Assembly: GCA_036397815.1 (NCBI GenBank)
Contig: DASWIE010000008.1
Location: forward strand, 1 to 6,595
From: DASQFY01 sp036397815
GTDB lineage: Bacteria > Chloroflexota > Limnocylindria > QHBO01
Direction of reading: 5' to 3'
Length of the DNA stretch: 6,595 nt
Of this stretch, positions 1-5,897 are shown one piece after another. Numbering within the stretch: the stretch's first letter is position 1; every line of letters begins with the position of its first letter. The position numbers and the translations under genes are program-made. The notes below the pieces were generated by a model. That model searched no databases and had not been told where the DNA came from. It saw nothing but the letters and a program-made list of their open reading frames with translations.

Positions 1-2
1 TC

Positions 3-149
3 GTCCTGGCAGATACTCGACATAACCGAATGGCGCTCGATGACGCGACTCCGACGATGGGGCCAGCGTTTCCGCTCTCCTCCCGCGAGATGGTGCGAGC
101 ACTGCGCGCGGGTGCCCTTCCGAGCGCGAACGGGATCGTCGTCGCGTAG
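3..149 (+). CDS. C-terminal fragment of an unidentified protein (partial at left edge)
   Basis: This frame is open from the window edge to a TAG at 147-149 and gives 48 residues with a normal protein-like composition. It includes the stretches ALDDATPTMGPAFPLSSREM and VRALRAGALPSANGIVVA. The competing open frame over the same bases (starting at 40) is dominated by Arg, Ser and Pro, as expected of an out-of-frame shadow. Third-position GC is moderate here, lower than in the clear genes of the window, which weakens the case. I do not recognise a family and see no motif that would assign a function. The gene would be co-directional with the small zinc-knuckle gene at 497 but separated from it by about 350 bp of non-coding DNA, so the two are unlikely to be tightly coupled. 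It could also be non-coding sequence that is open by chance. Confidence 0.42.
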   Translation, partial: VLADTRHNRMALDDATPTMGPAFPLSSREMVRALRAGALPSANGIVVA

Positions 150-170
150 GCCGATCCGCGAGGGGCGTCA

Positions 171-215
171 CGCGGGCTGCGTCAACGCGGGCTGCGTCAA
201 CGCGGGCTGCATCCA
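171..215. repeat. Three-copy 15-bp tandem repeat
   Basis: The unit CGCGGGCTGCGTCAA occurs at 171-185 and again, identical, at 186-200. A third copy at 201-215 differs at two positions, ending ATCCA instead of GTCAA. A more degenerate fourth copy with a deletion may follow at 216-229. Because the unit is a multiple of three it keeps any frame open. It reads AGCVN, AGCVN, AGCIH in the plus frame that ends at 261, but nothing else supports translation. The pattern of two perfect copies and decaying flanking copies is typical of a minisatellite made by slippage. Confidence 0.85.
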
Positions 216-248
216 CGCCGCTGCATCCTGCCTGCGCAGCGTCGGACT

Positions 249-384
249 CAAGCCAGACTAGCCCTGCGACCGTCAGCGGCTCAGTGAGCGGTCACTTTGC
301 AAGTGTGACTGGCGTGGCGACCGGCGAAAGGATGCCGACGCAGTGGATCTCGCCGCTCGCCGGTTGTAAGACCAGTCTGGCTTG
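249..384. repeat. Nested inverted repeats, possible structured RNA or small palindromic element
   Basis: An 11-bp perfect inverted repeat, CAAGCCAGACT (249-259) and AGTCTGGCTTG (374-384), encloses 114 bases. Inside it are a hairpin pairing 268-275 with 285-293 (one bulged G at 288), a short hairpin pairing 294-297 with 301-304, and an 8-bp perfect inverted repeat, ACCGGCGA (320-327) with TCGCCGGT (357-364), extendable by wobble pairs. These arms can coexist in one secondary structure, an outer stem closing a multi-arm junction. The pairing is seen directly. A functional RNA, or a small mobile element with terminal repeats, is inference. I see no flanking target duplication. High GC makes short stems cheap, so only the 11-bp and 8-bp arms carry weight. 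Confidence 0.4.
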
Positions 385-464
385 TAAGCCCCGAACAGCG
401 GCGCGGTCGAGGGCAGTTCCTAGGCGGTAGCTGGGCCTACTGAGCGTCGAATGCGCCCGGGGTG

Positions 465-470
465 TACGAT
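465..470 (+). promoter_or_regulatory. Candidate -10 element for the zinc-knuckle gene
   Basis: TACGAT at 465-470 matches the key positions of a bacterial -10 box (TA at the start, T at the end). It lies 26 bp before the ATG at 497, in one of the few AT-richer spots upstream. No convincing -35 hexamer is found about 17 bp upstream (around 441-447), so the call rests on the -10 and its position. Confidence 0.25.
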
Positions 471-496
471 AAGCGACCACACACGATAGGGCGTAC

Positions 497-850
497 ATGA
501 TCGACCGATGCATCCACGGCTTCGACCCGCAGCATTGCGCTGCATGCCGGAGGTGTCCTCACGGCCTGGCCGAATCCCGATGCGCGGCCTGCAATCCCAG
601 GACCGCCCGAGAGGCGACCGCGATGCTCGCCAATGACGGCCCCCGGCCCTCCGAGGAGCACCGCGGCTACGAGCTCCTGTACGCCGCCGGCGAGCGAAGC
701 TGGTACATCAAGGCCGATGCGGATGCTCCGCGATCGAGCCAGTCGTATCGGTCCGCCTTCGGCGCCCGCCGTGCGATCGACGCCATGCTGGACGCGCCCC
801 CACCGGCCGCCGCAAAGAACGGCAAGAAGGCCAAAAAGCAGCGCGCCTAA
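497..850 (+). CDS. Small protein with two tandem CxHG-x5-CxxC zinc knuckles, function unknown
   Basis: This 117-residue protein belongs to no family I can name. Its N-terminus carries two copies of a 15-residue module, each with the pattern C-x-H-G-x5-C-x2-C. The first has C5, H7, C14 and C17; the second has C20, H22, C29 and C32. The four ligands per module suggest two small zinc-binding knuckles. A linker (about 33-57) leads to a compact segment (about 58-99) that looks like a beta hairpin around GERSWYIKADADAP followed by a helix (about 85-98). The end is lysine-rich (KNGKKAKKQRA), as in many nucleic-acid-binding tails. It is predicted soluble, with no signal peptide or membrane segment. 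The ATG at 497 has AGGG at 488-491, five bases upstream, which supports this start. The gene is convergent with the exporter gene and their stop codons overlap. A role in nucleic-acid binding is inferred from the knuckles and basic tail only. Confidence 0.78.
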   Translation: MIDRCIHGFDPQHCAACRRCPHGLAESRCAACNPRTAREATAMLANDGPRPSEEHRGYELLYAAGERSWYIKADADAPRSSQSYRSAFGARRAIDAMLDAPPPAAAKNGKKAKKQRA

Positions 851-860
851 CCGGCGACGC
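833..860 (-). terminator. Probable intrinsic terminator of the exporter gene, inside the convergent small gene
   Basis: Read on the minus strand, bases 860-853 (GCGTCGCC, with the T at 857 bulged) pair with 847-841 (GGCGCGC). This gives a 7-bp GC stem around a 5-base loop. Three bases after the stem comes a run of five T (837-833). The exporter's TAG (847-849) lies across the loop and 3' arm of the hairpin, so the terminator acts right at the end of the gene. On the plus strand the same bases encode the lysine-rich end and stop of the small protein, and the T run is its AAAAA lysine codon stretch. An alternative pairing, AGCGCG (840-845) with CGCGCT (858-863), is also possible. The short T run makes strength uncertain. 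Confidence 0.5.
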
Positions 861-2514
861 GCTCCACCTCACCCCGACGGACCCGCGACTGAACCTGCTC
901 GCCCACCTTCCCCGCGGGGAGGAGGACCAGGACCAGCGCGGCCGCCAGCAGCGCCGTGACGATGCCGACCACGAAGGTCGCCGCGGTCGCGATCGACAAT
1001 GACTCGTGGATCGCACTGACCATCGCGCCGATGAACGGCTCCACCTGCGACCGGAACTGCTCCGGGGTCTGGGACAGGATGAGAGCGCCCAGGTCCCCGA
1101 CCCCGCCCAGCTCGTTGAGCGTCGAGCTCCCGCCGGAGGCGAACCCTTCGGCCAGCGGCGCCGGAACGCCCTCGGCGGCCATCTGACGCGGCACCTCCTG
1201 CAGGAACGTCGAGCCGAAGATGGTGCCCGCTATGGCAAGGCCAACGGTGCCGCCCACCTGCTGGAACAGGGTGAGGCCGCTCGTCCCGGTGCCGAGGTCT
1301 CGAACGGGGACCGCGTTCTGCACCACCAGCGTGAAGACCGCGAAGCAGGGACCGATGCCGATGCCGGCGACAGCCATCCAGAGCCAGACGAGGGGGGCGG
1401 GCGTATCGGGCCGGATGTTGGTCAGGAGGAACAGGCCAAGCGACAGCATCACCAGCGCGCTCACGATCAGCGTCTTGTAGCGGCCGACGCGCGCCACGAC
1501 CTGGCCTGACACGATCGCGGAGACGATCAGCCCCAGCAGGAGCGGCAGGATCTGGTAGCCCGACTCGGTCGCCGAGGCGCCGCCGACGACCTGGTACCAG
1601 CGCGGCAGGAAGGCGATGACGGCGAAGAAGCCCATCATCGCCAGGAACATGGCAGACACACTGACGGTGAAGGACCGGATGCGGAAGAGGCTCAGCGGGA
1701 CGAGCGGCTCATGCGCACGCGACTCCACCCAGACGAAGACCGCGGCCACGCCCAGGCCGATGGCGATGTAGCCGCCGACGTCGACATCGGTCCACTCGCC
1801 GAACTGCTTGTTGGTGAAGCCGATGAGGATGGGCACCAGGGCCGCCACCAGCAGCGCGGCTCCCAGGTAGTCGATGTGGCGGTCGGCGTCGCGCTCGCGA
1901 TGGGTCGGCAGGGTCCGCCAGATGACCAGGAGCACCACCGCGCCGAGCGGCAGGTTGACGAGGAAGACCCAGTGCCAGCCGACTGTGTCGGTGATGATCC
2001 CGCCGATGGCGGGGCCGATGAGCGATGACACGCCGAAGATGGCGCCGAAGAAGCCCTGGTACTTGCCGCGTTCCGACGGCGCGAAGATGTCGCCGATGAT
2101 CGCCAGGGCGATCGGGAACAGCGCGCCCGCTCCCAGGCCCTGGATGCCGCGGAACGCGATGAACTGCCACATCTCGGCGGAGATGGCGCACAGCAGCGAT
2201 CCGACCAGGAATGTGCTCACCCCGAACATGAAGATGGGGCGCCGCCCGAACAGGTCGGAGAGCTTGCCGTAGATCGGTCCGCTGACCGTGGCAGTGAGCA
2301 GGTACGAGGTGAAGGCCCAGACGAAGACGTCGTTGCCATGCAGGTCGGTGACGATGCTCGGCAGCGCAACGGTGACGATGGTCTGGTCGAGGGCGGCCAG
2401 GAGGATGCCCAGCAGGACCGCCCCGAGGATCTCGAGGCGGACGCGGTGCGGCAGCTCGATCGGTGCTCGGTCGTGCAGGTCGGCGGTATCTCGTGCGGGG
2501 GCGGCGACAGTCAT
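847..2514 (-). CDS. DHA2-family (EmrB/QacA type) 14-helix MFS drug exporter
   Basis: The product (555 residues) is an inner-membrane proton-coupled exporter of the major facilitator superfamily, drug:H+ antiporter family 2. Helix 1 carries LDQTIVTVALP (42-52) with the acidic residue typical of the family. Motif A, GKLSDLFGRRP, is at 83-93; motif B, RGIQGLGAG, at 122-130; and motif C, GPAIGGIITD, the antiporter signature, at 167-176. Hydrophobic segments fit 14 helices, with the long extracytoplasmic loop before the last helix at about 436-500 that DHA2 proteins show. The length is normal for the family. The ATG at 2512-2514 has GGAGAA about 10 bases upstream on the minus strand. It follows tctA on the same strand after 151 bp (2515-2665), where I see only short GC stems and no clear terminator or promoter, so read-through from the transporter operon is possible. 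The exported substrate cannot be told from sequence. No sign of damage is seen. Confidence 0.93.
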   Translation of the reverse strand: MTVAAPARDTADLHDRAPIELPHRVRLEILGAVLLGILLAALDQTIVTVALPSIVTDLHGNDVFVWAFTSYLLTATVSGPIYGKLSDLFGRRPIFMFGVSTFLVGSLLCAISAEMWQFIAFRGIQGLGAGALFPIALAIIGDIFAPSERGKYQGFFGAIFGVSSLIGPAIGGIITDTVGWHWVFLVNLPLGAVVLLVIWRTLPTHRERDADRHIDYLGAALLVAALVPILIGFTNKQFGEWTDVDVGGYIAIGLGVAAVFVWVESRAHEPLVPLSLFRIRSFTVSVSAMFLAMMGFFAVIAFLPRWYQVVGGASATESGYQILPLLLGLIVSAIVSGQVVARVGRYKTLIVSALVMLSLGLFLLTNIRPDTPAPLVWLWMAVAGIGIGPCFAVFTLVVQNAVPVRDLGTGTSGLTLFQQVGGTVGLAIAGTIFGSTFLQEVPRQMAAEGVPAPLAEGFASGGSSTLNELGGVGDLGALILSQTPEQFRSQVEPFIGAMVSAIHESLSIATAATFVVGIVTALLAAALVLVLLPAGKVGEQVQSRVRRGEVERVAG

Positions 2515-2665
2515 GCTCGGGTTCTTCTCCGGATTGGGTGGAGGGCAGGGGCGCGGCGGTTGAGGCTACGCGCGGTCCGTCAGGCGAAGATTAGCCGGAT
2601 CGGCCCTCGGTGGTCCGCAGCACCGGCGGCCGGGAACCAGCGTGAGGGAGCCGCGGTCGAGCCTG

Positions 2666-4177
2666 TCAATCCTCCGAGCCGGTCCCCACGGTGAAACGGC
2701 GCCGCCCGAGGAGGCGCGGCAGGTACGGCAGGAAGAGCGCGGCGGCCGCGATCAGCAGGATCACGAGTGAGATCGGCCGCGTCACGAAGATGGAGAGATC
2801 ACCCTGCGAGACCTGGAGCGCGTTGCGGAACTGCTTCTCCATCAGCGGTCCCAGGATGACGCCGAGGATCATCGGCCCCACTGGGAAGTCGTATCGGCGC
2901 ATGAAGAAGCCGACGATGCCGATGAAGTACATGACCACCAGGTCGACGAGCGAGTTCGAGACGCTGTACACGCCCAGGGTGGCGAACAGGAGGATCGCGG
3001 CGTACAGCACGGCGCGCGGGATGGCGAGGATCTTCACCCAGATGCGGATGAGCGGCAGGTTGAGCACCAGGAGCATCACGTTGCCGATGTAGAGGCTGGC
3101 GATGAGCGCCCACACGAGGTCCGGCGAATTCGTGAAGAGCAGTGGGCCGGACTGGAGGTTGTAGATCTGGAACGCGACGAGGAGGATCGCGGCGGTGGCG
3201 GAGGTGGGAATGCCCAGCGTCAGGAGCGGGACGAGGACGCCTGAGAAGGCCGCGTTGTTGGCCGCCTCGGGGCCCGCGACGCCCTCGATGGCGCCCCGGC
3301 CCCACGGCGCGCTCGGGTTTAGCCGCTTCTCGACCGTGTACGACAGGAAGGTCGGGATCTCGGCGCCGCCGGCGGGGAGCGCGCCGATCGGGAATCCCAG
3401 CGCCGTGCCGCGCAGCCATGGCCTCCACGATCGCCGAAACTCGTCGCGGTCCATGAGCAGCCGGCCCTTGACCGGCACGATCTCCTCCTTGTCGTGGCGC
3501 AGGCGCGAGGCCACGTACAGCGCCTCGCCCACCGCGAAGAGCCCCACCGCCACCACGACCACGTCCAGGCCATTGAGCAGCTGCGGCACGCCGAACGTGA
3601 AGCGCGCCTGGCCGGTGAGGGTGTCGATCCCGATGAGCCCGATGAAGAGGCCCAGGAACAGGCTGATCATCCCGCGCAGCAGCGAGCGGCCGATGAGCGC
3701 GGTCACGCTCACGAAGGCGAGGACCATGAGCGCGAAGTAGTCGGCCGGCTGGAACGAGCGCGCGACAAACGCGATCGGCGGGGCGAGGAAGGTGATGGCC
3801 AGCGTCGAGATGGTGCCGGCCACGAACGAGCCGATGGCGGCAGTCGCGAGCGCGGCACCGCCTCGGCCCTGCTTCGCCATCTGGAAGCCCTCGATGGTGG
3901 TGACCACCGAGGCCGATTCGCCCGGCGTGTTGAGCAGGATCGACGTCGTCGAGCCGCCGTACATGCCGCCGTAGTAGATGCCGGCGAACATGATGAAAGC
4001 GCCGGTCGGGTCAAAGTTGTACGTGAGCGGCAGCAGGAGCGCCACGGTGAGCGCCGGACCAATGCCGGGCAGGACCCCGACCAGCGTTCCGAGCGTGACT
4101 CCGATCATCGCGAAGAGCAGGTTCTCGAGGCTGAGCGCCGTCCCGAAGCCGCCGGCGAGGTCGCCCAGGACGTCCAC
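2666..4177 (-). CDS. tctA: TctA, large permease subunit of a tripartite tricarboxylate transporter
   Basis: TctA is the roughly 12-helix membrane subunit that moves the substrate delivered by TctC across the cytoplasmic membrane, driven by an ion gradient. With the start chosen here the protein is 503 residues, the usual family length. Conserved signatures are visible: GVLPGIGPALT near 35-44, the glycine-rich YYGGMYGGSTTSILLN near 68-83, PAGGAEIPTFLSY near 268-280, EGVAGPEAANNAA at 298-310, and GIPTSATAA near 322-330. I chose the GTG at 4175-4177 because the protein then begins VDVLGDLAGGFG, just ahead of the first conserved segment. The frame stays open up to 4276, but those extra 33 codons overlap tctB and look unlike protein (rich in Trp, Ser and Arg). 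The GTG lies 13 bases after the tctB stop with only a weak AGGG about 12 bases upstream, so translational coupling to tctB is likely. No regulatory site is seen within the operon. Confidence 0.95.
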   Translation of the reverse strand: MDVLGDLAGGFGTALSLENLLFAMIGVTLGTLVGVLPGIGPALTVALLLPLTYNFDPTGAFIMFAGIYYGGMYGGSTTSILLNTPGESASVVTTIEGFQMAKQGRGGAALATAAIGSFVAGTISTLAITFLAPPIAFVARSFQPADYFALMVLAFVSVTALIGRSLLRGMISLFLGLFIGLIGIDTLTGQARFTFGVPQLLNGLDVVVVAVGLFAVGEALYVASRLRHDKEEIVPVKGRLLMDRDEFRRSWRPWLRGTALGFPIGALPAGGAEIPTFLSYTVEKRLNPSAPWGRGAIEGVAGPEAANNAAFSGVLVPLLTLGIPTSATAAILLVAFQIYNLQSGPLLFTNSPDLVWALIASLYIGNVMLLVLNLPLIRIWVKILAIPRAVLYAAILLFATLGVYSVSNSLVDLVVMYFIGIVGFFMRRYDFPVGPMILGVILGPLMEKQFRNALQVSQGDLSIFVTRPISLVILLIAAAALFLPYLPRLLGRRRFTVGTGSED

Positions 4178-4190
4178 GCGCGACGGAGCC

Positions 4191-4748
4191 CTACAGGCCG
4201 ATGAGCTCCAGGACGCCCGGCGGCAGCCGAACGCCCAGGAACCGGGTGAATGAGAGGTACACCACGACGGCCACACCGACGCCGACGATCACGTCACGCA
4301 GGAGGTGCCGGCTGCCGAGCACGCGGGCCGTGGCGGGCAGGAACAGCGCGGTGGCCACCACGTAGCCGAGCCCGGGGACGACCAGGGGGCCCAGCCGGAA
4401 GCCGTTCAGCGCCAGCGCATAGACGGCGAGGATGCCGAGCGTGATCAGGACGGTCGGCCAGTGGGTTGCGACCTCTTCTTCGGCCGAGCGCTCCGCGAGG
4501 TCGGCATCGATCGCCGCGGCCAGGGTGCACCTGGCGGCGAGGAGGACGCCGAGCACCAGGAGCACCGTGGCGACGACGAGCGGGATGGTCGTCGGCCCGA
4601 CGGGGCTGTACCCGAGCGTGGACCCGATCTGGAGCGCCTGCTGGAGCAGGAGCGCCGCCAGCGCGACAACGAAGATGGCCGCGAGGCGCGGACCGAGCAG
4701 GCTTCGCGGCCCCCGACCCGCGACCTCGCCCGACCCGCGCTCGCTCAC
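4191..4748 (-). CDS. tctB: TctB, small membrane subunit of a tripartite tricarboxylate transporter
   Basis: TctB is the poorly conserved small integral membrane partner of TctA. The 185-residue product has four or five hydrophobic segments at about 21-38, 53-73, 98-115, 118-143 and 150-171. A charged, Glu-rich cytoplasmic linker follows the second (about 79-96). Family-like features are the GPTTIPLVVA entry to the second segment and the FLGVRLPPGVLE ending after the last one. The start is a GTG (4746-4748), preceded on the minus strand by AGGGGA, a good ribosome binding site that overlaps the tctC stop codon. The gene begins 10 bases after tctC and ends 13 bases before tctA, so the three are clearly one transcription unit. 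Assignment rests on the topology and position between tctC and tctA as much as on sequence, since TctB proteins diverge strongly. Confidence 0.9.
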   Translation of the reverse strand: MSERGSGEVAGRGPRSLLGPRLAAIFVVALAALLLQQALQIGSTLGYSPVGPTTIPLVVATVLLVLGVLLAARCTLAAAIDADLAERSAEEEVATHWPTVLITLGILAVYALALNGFRLGPLVVPGLGYVVATALFLPATARVLGSRHLLRDVIVGVGVAVVVYLSFTRFLGVRLPPGVLELIGL

Positions 4749-4758
4749 GACTCGTCCC

Positions 4759-5748
4759 CTAGTCGATGAGGCCGATCTCCCGGAGGACGGCCTCGACCCG
4801 CGTCTTCTCCTCCTCCAGGAACGCGTCGAACTCGTCGCCGGCCTGGAAGAAGTCGCCCCAGCCGTTGTCCTCCAGGGCCTGCTGCCAGGCCTCCGAGTCG
4901 TGGAGCTCCGTGATGAGCTGCACGACGGCCTGCCGCTCGTCGTCGCTCAGGTCGGGCGGAGCCACGACCCCACGCCAGTTCTCCAGGACGACGTCCAGGC
5001 CCGAGTCGGCGATGGTCGGCGAGTCGACCCCCTCCGGCGCGCTCTCGCCGGATACGGCCAGCCAGCGCATCTCTCCCGCGGCCACCTGGTCGGTGAACTC
5101 GCTCACGCCCGAGACACCCGCGGTGACCGCGCCGGACAGGATGGCCGAGATGGCCTCGCCTCCACCCGCGTGCGCGACGTAGTTGACGCCCGAGGGATCG
5201 ATTCCGGCCGCCTGTGCCATGAGCCCGACCAGGATGTGATCGGTCCCACCGGCGGAGCCGCCGCCCCACGAGATCGACTGTGGATTCGCCGTCCAGGCCT
5301 CCACCAGCTGCTCGAGGGTCTGGTACTCGGAGTCGGCGCGGACCACGATCCCCTCCTGCTCGGAGGTGAGGCTCGCGATCGGCGTGACCTGGTCCAGCGT
5401 CACCGCCGAGTTGTTCGTGCGGATGGCGCCCACCATCACCAGGCCCATGACCATGAGCTGGTGCGGGTTGCCCGCCTGGTTCTCGACGAACTCCGCCAGG
5501 CCGATGGTGCCGCCCGCCCCGCCGACGTTGTAGACCTCGGCACCTACGCCGCCGACCTCCTCGAGGACCGGCTGCATCGCCCGTGCGGTGCTGTCCCAGC
5601 CGCCACCGGGATCGGCCGGGGCCATGACCGAGAGATCCTCCGATGGGTAGGAATCGGCCCCGCCGCCCCCCGGCGCGCACGCCGCGAGTGCCAGCACCAG
5701 ACCCATGCTCACCGCGGGCCAGGCAGGCCCGCGCCTTCGTGTTTCCAT
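4759..5748 (-). CDS. tctC: TctC, lipid-anchored solute receptor of a tripartite tricarboxylate transporter
   Basis: TctC (Bug family) is the extracytoplasmic binding protein that captures a carboxylate-type solute and hands it to TctA/TctB. With the ATG at 5746-5748 the protein has 329 residues, a normal length. It opens with a basic n-region, a hydrophobic stretch and a lipobox LAAC with C24 as the lipidated cysteine. A Gly-rich linker follows, so it is membrane-tethered rather than free in a periplasm. Family signatures are APADPGGGWDSTAR (about 43-56), VGGAGGTIGLAEF (about 75-87), and the GGGSAGGTDH loop (about 162-171) that lines the ligand pocket in this fold. A strong GAGGAG lies six bases before this ATG. 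The frame is open upstream to 5802, but a longer start (TTG) has no such site and would bury the signal peptide. It is the first gene of the tctCBA operon. The substrate is unknown; family members bind citrate, other carboxylates, aromatic acids or amino acids. Confidence 0.95.
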   Translation of the reverse strand: METRRRGPAWPAVSMGLVLALAACAPGGGGADSYPSEDLSVMAPADPGGGWDSTARAMQPVLEEVGGVGAEVYNVGGAGGTIGLAEFVENQAGNPHQLMVMGLVMVGAIRTNNSAVTLDQVTPIASLTSEQEGIVVRADSEYQTLEQLVEAWTANPQSISWGGGSAGGTDHILVGLMAQAAGIDPSGVNYVAHAGGGEAISAILSGAVTAGVSGVSEFTDQVAAGEMRWLAVSGESAPEGVDSPTIADSGLDVVLENWRGVVAPPDLSDDERQAVVQLITELHDSEAWQQALEDNGWGDFFQAGDEFDAFLEEEKTRVEAVLREIGLID

Positions 5749-5754
5749 CTGCCT

Positions 5755-5760
5755 CTCCTC
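5755..5760 (-). promoter_or_regulatory. Ribosome binding site fixing the tctC start
   Basis: On the minus strand GAGGAG sits six bases upstream of the ATG at 5746-5748. It decides in favour of this start over the in-frame TTG at 5800-5802, and the resulting protein begins directly with a lipoprotein signal peptide. Confidence 0.75.
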
Positions 5761-5806
5761 ACCCATGCGTTGCTGCCGGTCGAGCATGCCGTACGCCGTC
5801 AACTAT

Positions 5807-5828
5807 CCACCCCGCAGGCAAGGGGTGG
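5807..5828. repeat. Perfect 7-bp inverted repeat in the tctC/nuclease divergent region
   Basis: CCACCCC (5807-5813) and GGGGTGG (5822-5828) are perfect complements around an 8-base loop. The hairpin is 59 bp ahead of the tctC start and 70 bp ahead of the nuclease start. It is not followed by a T run on either strand, so a terminator is unlikely. It could be an operator or part of a tctC leader. The 8-mer GTGGCGCG overlaps its right arm (5825-5832) and is repeated at once at 5834-5841. Confidence 0.4.
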
Positions 5829-5839
5829 CGCGAGTGGCG

Positions 5840-5864
5840 CGCGTGACACGCGAGCTGTCGCGTG
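5840..5864. repeat. Overlapping palindromes, candidate operator
   Basis: CGCGTG-A-CACGCG (5840-5852) is a perfect 13-bp palindrome with a single central base. Its right half is re-used in a second perfect inverted repeat, CACGCGA (5847-5853), loop GCTG, TCGCGTG (5858-5864). The result is three CGCGTG-type half sites within 25 bp, centred about 45 bp before the nuclease start and about 100 bp before the tctC start. That is a suitable place for a regulator of either gene. Function as an operator is inferred from symmetry and position only. Confidence 0.4.
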
Positions 5865-5884
5865 CGACCGCTACCGTATGGCCC

Positions 5885-5890
5885 AGGAGG
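5885..5890 (+). promoter_or_regulatory. Strong Shine-Dalgarno sequence pointing to a CTG start
   Basis: AGGAGG at 5885-5890 is a consensus ribosome binding site. Seven bases separate it from the CTG at 5898-5900, the usual optimum. The only nearby ATG (5878) lies in front of the site and in a different frame that closes after 30 codons. Confidence 0.7.
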
Positions 5891-5897
5891 GAGTCCA

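Larger units (their letters stand above)
150..496. other. Non-coding region with tandem and inverted repeats
   Basis: I find no convincing gene in these 347 bases. The open frame at 40-261 and the minus-strand frame at 292-513 have atypical composition and no good ribosome binding site. The region holds a 15-bp tandem repeat (171-215), a set of nested inverted repeats (249-384), the heptamer TTGTAAG twice 18 bp apart (364-370 and 382-388), and a weak promoter candidate in front of the gene at 497. It is visibly less GC-rich than the coding parts in places, for example around 291-310 and 460-490. Confidence 0.6.

Noticed and set aside
171..229. CRISPR array
   Set aside because: The units are 15 bp, directly adjacent and without spacers, so this is a simple tandem repeat.
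40..261. Plus-strand open frame of 73 codons containing AGCVN repeats
   Set aside because: Rich in Arg/Ser/Pro, has no ribosome binding site, overlaps the more protein-like frame ending at 149, and is kept open by the 15-bp repeat. Its CIH match with the zinc-knuckle protein comes from the shared 10-mer TGCATCCACG and is likely chance.
292..513. Minus-strand open frame of 73 codons
   Set aside because: Overlaps the start, binding site and candidate promoter of the gene at 497 and covers the inverted-repeat region; there is no recognisable domain.
2601..2640. Short stems between tctA and the exporter as a terminator
   Set aside because: Only 4-5 bp stems (for example CGGTG 2608-2612 with CACCG 2621-2625) and no T run on the minus strand; expected by chance at this GC content.
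4178..4276. N-terminal extension of tctA by 33 codons
   Set aside because: It would overlap tctB by 86 bp and adds Trp/Ser/Arg-rich sequence with no family similarity; the GTG at 4177 gives the normal length.
5749..5802. Longer tctC from the TTG at 5800-5802
   Set aside because: The ATG at 5748 has a strong GAGGAG site and starts directly at a lipoprotein signal peptide; the extension has neither.
5797..5802. TTGACG on the minus strand as a -35 box for tctC
   Set aside because: It is a good -35 match, but no plausible -10 hexamer lies 16-18 bp downstream (around 5773-5780).
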